From positions 99,890-163,889 of the forward strand of contig JAEEMG010000082.1 in NCBI GenBank assembly GCA_016283095.1: a stretch of 64,000 nt of DNA. The letters run 5' to 3'. This stretch comes from Paludibacteraceae bacterium. Lineage in GTDB: Bacteria > Bacteroidota > Bacteroidia > Bacteroidales > Paludibacteraceae. The stretch's first letter is position 1. Each line of letters begins with the position of its first letter. Position numbers and translations under genes: made by a program. The notes under the pieces are model-generated. The model worked only from the letters and a program-made list of their open reading frames with translations. It ran no database searches and had not been told where the DNA came from. Shown one piece after another: positions 57,824 to 64,000 of the stretch.

Positions 57824-60523
57824 TTATTTCTTAATCATCCTCACTAATTCCCCAATCCATAATACAATCGATGTCGCGCCTATGATTATCAGCCAATCGG
57901 TTATGTTGATCGGTGTCACGTTGAACATCGCTCCTCCAAGGGTTACAATCAGAATCTGACCGAATAAGATTAATGCGGCGATTGTGACGAATCCTTTGCT
58001 ATTCTTGAAATGCAAAGCACTTTTGTTTGTCTCGAATGCTTTGGCATTGAACATGTTCCAGAACTGAAGCATCACGAATATCGTGAAAAACAGACTGCAT
58101 TCATACGGAGATAGAGTTGATCCTCCTGGTGTCATGCCTAGCAACCCGCTTTCAAATGTGATTTCGTGATTTTTCATCATAAACAGTAGTCCTAGCATGG
58201 CAGCGAAGAAGAATACTCCGACTGAAAGTATGAATTTCTTCATCGGATCGTTGATGATAAACGCGGTTCTTGATCTTGGTTTCTCTTTCATCACACTCAT
58301 TGATGGCGGAAGTGATGCCAATGCCATTGCTGCGAATGTGTCCATTATTAGGTTTACCCATAGCATCTGTGTCACTGTAAGTGGCGATTTGATTCCCGGG
58401 ATGAAAGCTCCGACAAGCACGATAAGGCATGCTGCCACGTTTACTGTCATCTGGAACAATATGAATCGCTGGATATTCTGGTATAATGAACGTCCCCACA
58501 TCACAGCGCGTGTGATACTTGAGAATGAGTTGTCTATGATAGTTATATCCGACGCCTCTTTTGCCACACTTGTGCCGTCTCCCATCGACAATCCTACGTG
58601 AGCGGCTTTCAATGCAGGGGCATCGTTGGTTCCGTCTCCAGTCACAGCCACAACTTGGTTGCGTTTTTGCAACGTCTCCACCAATCTTTTCTTGTCAAGT
58701 GGACGAGCTCTGGCGATAATTTTAATTTCCTCAACTCTGTTGTAAACTTCCTCGTCTGATAATGCCGCGAAGTCGGGACCTGTGATGATGTTGTTTTCTC
58801 CGTATGTCTCTTTCCAAAGACCTATCTGACGGCCGATCTCTTTTGCAGTCGCTGTGGTGTCTCCAGTCACGATTTTGATGTCGATGCCTGCCTCAATACA
58901 ACTGTTTACAGCATCAGGAACCTCTTTACGCACAGGGTCTGCAATCGCAACTATACCCATGAATGTCAGGTTGTTGGCAGTTAGTTTGTTGTCGTTGATG
59001 ACAGCATCCCCGTCTTCTACAATCTGATATGCGAATGCAAGGGTACGCATCGCTTGATTCTGATATTTTAGCAGAGTCTCATTGATAGAGTGTTTAGTCT
59101 CTCCTCCAGCGATGTTTGAACAAAGAGCAAGCACTATTTCGGGAGCTCCCTTCAGATACAACACTTTTTTGCCGTTCAAATACTGAGATTTAACAAGTGA
59201 TGCCATGTACTTGCGTTCTGTGGAGAATGGGATCTCATCCACTCTTTCCGCATTCTCTTTTACTTTCTCAAAGTCGATATTGTGTTTGTGAAGCCATAGA
59301 AGCAATGCTCCTTCCGTAGGATTTCCTAAAGCCTTAGGATTGTTTGCGTCAGAAAGGTCGAGTAGGGCTGTTGAGTTGACGGAAATGCCTTCCACAACAA
59401 GGTTGCTGGCTTCGTCGCCGGTAAGTGTCTGGTCTGGTTGCAGATTGAAAAACTTAGTTTCATATACCTGCATCTTGTTCTGTGTGAGTGTACCTGTTTT
59501 ATCGGTGCAGATCACAGTCGTCGCTCCCATTGTCTCGCAAGCGTGCATCTTGCGTACAAGGTTGTTGGTTTTGAGCATCGCACGCATACTGTATGCAAGC
59601 GATAGTGTGACAGCCATAGGCAAACCTTCTGGAACGGTCACTGCTACAAGTGCCACAGCCACCATACATGCCTGAAGTGTCTCAGTGACGAAACCTGCGG
59701 TCGCACCGTCTCCAAACCAAGAGAATCCATCGTTGTTGATGAAATACATTCCGATTCGTCCGACGATGATGATTCCAGCGATTATGTAACTGATTTTGGC
59801 AAGCATGTTGCCGAGTCTGTCAAGCTGTTCGTTCAACGGAGTCTTGATGCTGTTGTCTATTTTAGCGGCTGTGAAAACTTTTCCATTTTCAGTGTGGTCT
59901 CCCACAGCAAACACTCGCATTATACCGTGGCCTTCCATCACTTTCGTGCCACGCATAGCATGGTTGGAAGGGAATGTGGCATTAGGGTCGAAGTCTTCTT
60001 CTTTTGTGGTTTTCAGACAGATAGGTTCGCCGGTAAGCGTGCTTTCATCAATGTTGAGGGATGTGGCTTCCAACAATTCTCCGTCGGCAGGCACTTCACA
60101 ACCTGTCACAAGAATCACGATGTCGCCCACCACCACATCTTTGCGTGGAATTTCTGTAGTTATTCCGTCACGGATAACCTGTACCGGCTCGTCATCGTTC
60201 ACTTGGTTGAGCACTTCAAACTCTTTGTCGGCGGCATATTCAAAGTAGAAAGCCATACCTGTGGCAAGGAAGATTGCCACCCAAATGCCGACTGGCTCGA
60301 AAAAGACGGTTGGGTCGGGATGCTGGAAATATTCGTATATTGATATACAAATTGACAAAGCTCCAGCGACAAGCAATATAATGATTAGGGGATCCTTGAA
60401 TTTCTCTAGAAATTTTATAAATAACGATTCCTTCTCCGGTGGAGTAAGAATGTTGGTTCCGAATCTGTTTCTGGAATCAATGACTTCTTGACTTCGGAGT
60501 CCATTATAATGCGTTTTTGCCAT
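57824..60523 (-). CDS. Calcium-translocating P-type ATPase (PMCA-type)
   Basis: VICTDKTGTLTQNKMQ, VTVPEGLPMAVTLSLAYSMRAM, VAVTGDGTNDAPALKAAHVG, LWVNLIMDTFAAMALA. Confidence 0.95.
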   Translation of the reverse strand: MAKTHYNGLRSQEVIDSRNRFGTNILTPPEKESLFIKFLEKFKDPLIIILLVAGALSICISIYEYFQHPDPTVFFEPVGIWVAIFLATGMAFYFEYAADKEFEVLNQVNDDEPVQVIRDGITTEIPRKDVVVGDIVILVTGCEVPADGELLEATSLNIDESTLTGEPICLKTTKEEDFDPNATFPSNHAMRGTKVMEGHGIMRVFAVGDHTENGKVFTAAKIDNSIKTPLNEQLDRLGNMLAKISYIIAGIIIVGRIGMYFINNDGFSWFGDGATAGFVTETLQACMVAVALVAVTVPEGLPMAVTLSLAYSMRAMLKTNNLVRKMHACETMGATTVICTDKTGTLTQNKMQVYETKFFNLQPDQTLTGDEASNLVVEGISVNSTALLDLSDANNPKALGNPTEGALLLWLHKHNIDFEKVKENAERVDEIPFSTERKYMASLVKSQYLNGKKVLYLKGAPEIVLALCSNIAGGETKHSINETLLKYQNQAMRTLAFAYQIVEDGDAVINDNKLTANNLTFMGIVAIADPVRKEVPDAVNSCIEAGIDIKIVTGDTTATAKEIGRQIGLWKETYGENNIITGPDFAALSDEEVYNRVEEIKIIARARPLDKKRLVETLQKRNQVVAVTGDGTNDAPALKAAHVGLSMGDGTSVAKEASDITIIDNSFSSITRAVMWGRSLYQNIQRFILFQMTVNVAACLIVLVGAFIPGIKSPLTVTQMLWVNLIMDTFAAMALASLPPSMSVMKEKPRSRTAFIINDPMKKFILSVGVFFFAAMLGLLFMMKNHEITFESGLLGMTPGGSTLSPYECSLFFTIFVMLQFWNMFNAKAFETNKSALHFKNSKGFVTIAALILFGQILIVTLGGAMFNVTPINITDWLIIIGATSIVLWIGELVRMIKK

Positions 60524-60533
60524 ATTAAATATT

Positions 60534-61031
60534 TTAACAAATTAAATCTTTGTGCTCATTTTTTATCTCAAGGATTGCTTTCAGGTCGATGCCTGGAGGA
60601 AGCATGTCTTTGGGATCTTTGCCATAGCGGAGAATGTCTCGTACGACGGTGGAACTGATGAATGAGTGTTGAGGCTCAGTGAAGAGCAGTATGGTGTCGA
60701 TTCCTGAAATCTGACGGTTGGCATCCGCTACCGTCTTCTCATATTCAAAATCCGCTACCGCGCGTATTCCACGGAGGATGATTGTGGCGTCGACTTGTTT
60801 TGCGAAATCTACAGTCAAGCAGTCGTATGTGGCTACTTTGACGCGAGGCTCATTCTTGAATGTCTCTTCGATTATTCTTTTTCTTGCTTCTGTATCGAAA
60901 AATGGGCGTTTTGACTCATTGACTCCAATCGCGATGATTACCTCATCAACAAATGAAAGTGCTCTTTTCACCACTGAATAGTGTCCAAGAGTAAGCGGGT
61001 CGAAACTGCCTGGAAATATTGCTCTTACCAT
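60534..61031 (-). CDS. coaD: Phosphopantetheine adenylyltransferase
   Basis: MVRAIFPGSFDPLTLGHYSVVKRAL...ILRGIRAVADFEYEKTVADANRQISG...ISSTVVRDI. Confidence 0.97.
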   Translation of the reverse strand: MVRAIFPGSFDPLTLGHYSVVKRALSFVDEVIIAIGVNESKRPFFDTEARKRIIEETFKNEPRVKVATYDCLTVDFAKQVDATIILRGIRAVADFEYEKTVADANRQISGIDTILLFTEPQHSFISSTVVRDILRYGKDPKDMLPPGIDLKAILEIKNEHKDLIC

Positions 61032-61165
61032 TTGGAAAATATCTGTTTTTATTTGTCACAAAGATAGGGATAATTAAATTACAAACGCTAAATGCGACGG
61101 GATAAATTGGAAATGCTAAATATAAAAAGCATAATCGGGTAGAAGTTGTGGTGATTTAGTAATGT

Positions 61166-61221
61166 TAGAATCTAAAAGCTAGAATTTAGAAGCTAAGAGT
61201 AAGGTTCATCGGGCCTCTATT
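61166..61221 (+). repeat. Direct repeat flanking the LRR gene (downstream side)
   Basis: TAGAATCTAAAAGC...CATCGGGCCTCTATT; both words recur at 62837-62871. Confidence 0.7.
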
Positions 61222-61223
61222 TT

Positions 61224-62627
61224 TTATTTGTTGTTATTTTCCCATGGAGTACCTTTAAATGCATCTTTTCCAATAAATCTCACCGGATACGTAAACTGAA
61301 TGTTGACAGTTTTTAGATTTGAGCAACCATAAAATGCCTCATACCCAATGATTTTCACAGAATTAGGGATGTTGATTTCTTTTAGACTTGAACAGTTCTT
61401 AAATGCCTTATCTCCAATGCTTTTCACAGAATTTGGAATGTTGATTTCTTTTAGACTTGAACAGTTATTAAATGCCCTATCTCCAATGCCTACCACAGAA
61501 TTTGGAATGTTGATTTCTTTTAGACTTGAACAGTTCTCAAATGCCCAATCTCCAATGCTTTTCACAGAATTAGGAATGTTGATTGTCTGCAGGCTTGAAC
61601 AACGGGAAAATGCTCCATACCCAATGCTTTCCACAGAATCTGGAATGTTGATTGTTTGCAGGCTTGAACAACCGTAGAATGCTCTATACCCAATGCTTTT
61701 CACAGAATCTGGAATGTTGATTTCTTTTAGACTTGAACAGTTATTAAATGCCCATTCTCCAATGCTTTTCACAGAATTTGGAATGTTGATTTCTTTTAGA
61801 CTTGAACAGTTATAAAATGCCCATTCTCCAATGCTTTCCACAGAATTAGGGATGTTGATTGTTTGCAGGCTTGAACAACCGTAGAATGCTCCATACCCAA
61901 TGCTTTTCACAGAATTCGGAATGCTGATTTCTTTTAGACTTGAGCAATCAGAAAATGCTTCATTCCCAATGCTTTTCACAGAATCTGGAATGTTGACAGT
62001 TTGTAGATTTGAGCAACCATAAAATGCTCTATACCCAATGCTTTCCACAGAATTAGGAATGTTGATTGTTTGCAGGCTTGAACAACCGTAGAATGCTCCA
62101 TCTCCAATGCTTTCCACAGAATTAGGGATGTTGATTGTTTGCAGGCTTGAACAACCGTAGAATACTCCATACTCAATGCTTTTCACAGAATCTGGAATGT
62201 TGATTGTTTGCAGGCTTGAACAACCGTAGAATGCTCCATTCCCAATGCTTTCCACAGAATTCGGAATGCTGACAGTTTGTAGATTTGAGCAATTTTCGAA
62301 TGCACCGTTTGGAATGGTTTGCATTGTGTCCGGCAGTGAAATATGCTTTATATTACAAAACGTTTCTTTATCTTTATCTATAGGAGGATTGGAGAAGTGA
62401 TTGATTAATTCAAAAATATTCATTGTGAAGATAGGCGGCTCCATTGAGGGGACTATCATGTAAGTCCCATTTTTTTCACTGATGATCCTGTATGTTCTCT
62501 CTTTTGGGATTAGTGTAGAAATAAAATGATGTAAAATGAGAAGGATTATGGCGAAGGTTGTAATCGTCAAAATGAATTTTTTGTTGAAAATCGTTTTTTT
62601 GTCTGATTTGGTGTGCTGGTTTGCCAT
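61224..62627 (-). CDS. BspA-like leucine-rich repeat (LRR_5) protein, membrane-anchored
   Basis: N-terminal TM (FILTITTFAIILLILHHFI) and about 14 copies of INIPNSVKSIGYGAFYGCSSLQT-type 23-aa repeats. Confidence 0.92.
   Translation of the reverse strand: MANQHTKSDKKTIFNKKFILTITTFAIILLILHHFISTLIPKERTYRIISEKNGTYMIVPSMEPPIFTMNIFELINHFSNPPIDKDKETFCNIKHISLPDTMQTIPNGAFENCSNLQTVSIPNSVESIGNGAFYGCSSLQTINIPDSVKSIEYGVFYGCSSLQTINIPNSVESIGDGAFYGCSSLQTINIPNSVESIGYRAFYGCSNLQTVNIPDSVKSIGNEAFSDCSSLKEISIPNSVKSIGYGAFYGCSSLQTINIPNSVESIGEWAFYNCSSLKEINIPNSVKSIGEWAFNNCSSLKEINIPDSVKSIGYRAFYGCSSLQTINIPDSVESIGYGAFSRCSSLQTINIPNSVKSIGDWAFENCSSLKEINIPNSVVGIGDRAFNNCSSLKEINIPNSVKSIGDKAFKNCSSLKEINIPNSVKIIGYEAFYGCSNLKTVNIQFTYPVRFIGKDAFKGTPWENNNK
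61318..62330 (-). repeat. Tandem 69-bp LRR-coding repeats
   Basis: Near-identical units (e.g. CCAATGCTTTTCACAGAATTTGGAATGTTGATT) recurring at a 69-bp period. Confidence 0.9.
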
Positions 62628-62836
62628 AAAGCTTTTTCTGCGATTTTTATCAAATCTATTGCCAATTTTTGTTTTTCATATTCCTCTTAAAGTGTCATCG
62701 CTGATGTGTATAAGTCATCATAAACGGTCAAGAAAAAACAATACAAAATTATCTCTTTCCTGTTGTATGACAAAAAGATAATGGTGAATAAATGTTAATG
62801 TTCTTATTTTTTTACGGCGGAGAGGAGTAAATAGCT

Positions 62837-62871
62837 AGAATCTAAAAGCAAGACCCATCGGGCCTCTATTG
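62837..62871 (+). repeat. Direct repeat flanking the LRR gene (upstream side)
   Basis: TAGAATCTAAAAGCAAGACCCATCGGGCCTCTATT. Confidence 0.7.
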
Positions 62872-63085
62872 CTATCGGCAAACGTAGCTGATTCCATAAT
62901 GTTTGAGGTGGGGCAAGGGTATCCTGCCCTTTGCAATCCGAGCACGAGATTGAACGTATGATCACGTTAATTTTATTTTTCACGGTTGATAGGTGTGAAT
63001 CGCCAAACTGTGGAAAGATTGTCTTACGAGACCATGGTTGACAATCATTGTACCGTGGACATCATGTTATTGATGGCTCATAATA

Positions 63086-64000
63086 TCAGTTGTCATCATT
63101 CTTCACGATTATCCACACGCCATCATTATCCTTGCCTTGACGTTTCAGAACTCCCATTTTCTGCAAAGCTGAAAGGTCACGTTCGATAGTGCGTTGGCTC
63201 ACCGACAGCATCTCCGACATTTGTCTGCCGGTGATTGTCGGAGACTCTTTGACGAGATTGAGTATTTTATGCTGACGTTCAGTGAGTTTTGTCTCCGACA
63301 CGTCTCCGACATTTTGGGTGTCGGAGGAGGCGAATATGATGGTTTGGAATTGGGTCGGGGTGGATTTGAACTTAGGCCTAAATTCATCCTTATACCCATC
63401 CAAGGCTTTGGTTTCATTGCAGATGCGTGTGAGTCCACTGCCTCGTTTCTCCATATAATCAAGTTGAGCCATTACATTGGCAAGTATCGGATTGCGTCTT
63501 TCGGAAGAAACGTCTGCGATGTCAAGATCCTGTATTAACATCCCATTGTACATTCCTCCTGGGGATGTTACAGTAAGGCGGTCATCATAGATGTCAAGAT
63601 GGACTTCACTTCCCATCACTGTGTAGTCACGATGGATGAAATGGTTTACCATTGCCTCCAGAACGGCACGTTCCGCATACTCTGGTTTATTCTTTCGACC
63701 ATCAGGCAGTTTCTCCCAGCCTCTCTTGGTGTTAGATTTCACAAAGTTCATGGCTTCACGGAGCAGCATGAGGACATTGCCTGTAAACTCTGCATCATTT
63801 ATGGCATCGCCCTTTCCCGTTCCATCCCATCGGGTACAATATAGACGAGACTGCCACAATGGGCAATCATCGGCAAACAGTGCCCCCGCATTCGTAAGGT
63901 GACCAGTGCCAGTTACAAGTCCAAACGATAAGAGATACTTCTTGTCCCATTCTTGTTTGGTGCGGTCTTTGAAAGAATTCGCTAAGATTGTGAAAGCATA
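63086..64000 (-). CDS. AlbA_2/RecG-like ATP-binding transcriptional regulator, C-terminal part (truncated by window end)
   Basis: Frame open to 64000 (YAFTILANSFKDRTKQEWDKKYLLSFGLVTGTGHLTNAGALFADDCP...); AVLEAMVNHFIHRDYTVMGSEVHLDIYDDRLTVTSPGGMYNG; C-terminal HTH (TGRQMSEMLSVSQRTIERDLSAL). Confidence 0.88.
   Translation of the reverse strand, partial: YAFTILANSFKDRTKQEWDKKYLLSFGLVTGTGHLTNAGALFADDCPLWQSRLYCTRWDGTGKGDAINDAEFTGNVLMLLREAMNFVKSNTKRGWEKLPDGRKNKPEYAERAVLEAMVNHFIHRDYTVMGSEVHLDIYDDRLTVTSPGGMYNGMLIQDLDIADVSSERRNPILANVMAQLDYMEKRGSGLTRICNETKALDGYKDEFRPKFKSTPTQFQTIIFASSDTQNVGDVSETKLTERQHKILNLVKESPTITGRQMSEMLSVSQRTIERDLSALQKMGVLKRQGKDNDGVWIIVKNDDN

Noticed and set aside
61318-62330. Regularly spaced 69-bp repeats as a possible CRISPR array
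   Set aside because: No spacer diversity; units are in frame and encode LRR_5 repeats of a BspA-like protein.
62986-63189. 67-aa plus ORF downstream of the AlbA_2-like gene
   Set aside because: Overlaps the 3' end of the minus-strand gene and has no motif support.

Overview
Bacteroidales-type chromosomal window (σABfr-like TAnnTTTG promoters, T9SS cargo and SprA, diaminopimelate dehydrogenase, BspA-like LRR protein). Most of it is housekeeping: leuS (3' part), metY-like, pgeF, rpe, comEC, tRNAs, sprA, ruvA, ddh, gdhA, phoH, recF, rsmG, pcm, a Ca2+ P-type ATPase and coaD. Accessory regions interrupt this: (a) T9SS cargo and modular surface proteins at 9.5-15.2 kb, including a four-module FISUMP-like protein and a duplicated GH5-like protein whose catalytic residues look degenerate; (b) a single-polypeptide nuclease/methylase/specificity R-M-like gene divergent from a BRO-N/DinD-like gene, with a densely palindromic ~180-nt element between them; (c) tandem TerB/DnaJ-like membrane proteins with a 7-bp repeat tract at the start codon; (d) three tandem beta-barrel genes with a 110-nt identical block in two of them; (e) a RhuM + PLD-like fusion; (f) a C10 protease and a nearby chagasin-like inhibitor; (g) a BspA-like LRR gene flanked by direct repeats. 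Intergenic regions carry a mosaic of short palindromic repeats, including a MITE-like inverted-repeat structure at 34.56-34.82 kb and a recurring GGAGACG/CGTCTCC terminator hairpin. No CRISPR array, prophage or complete transposon was found. The best candidate for something undescribed is the structured element at 17996-18171. All functional calls come from reading motifs in the translations; no database search was run.
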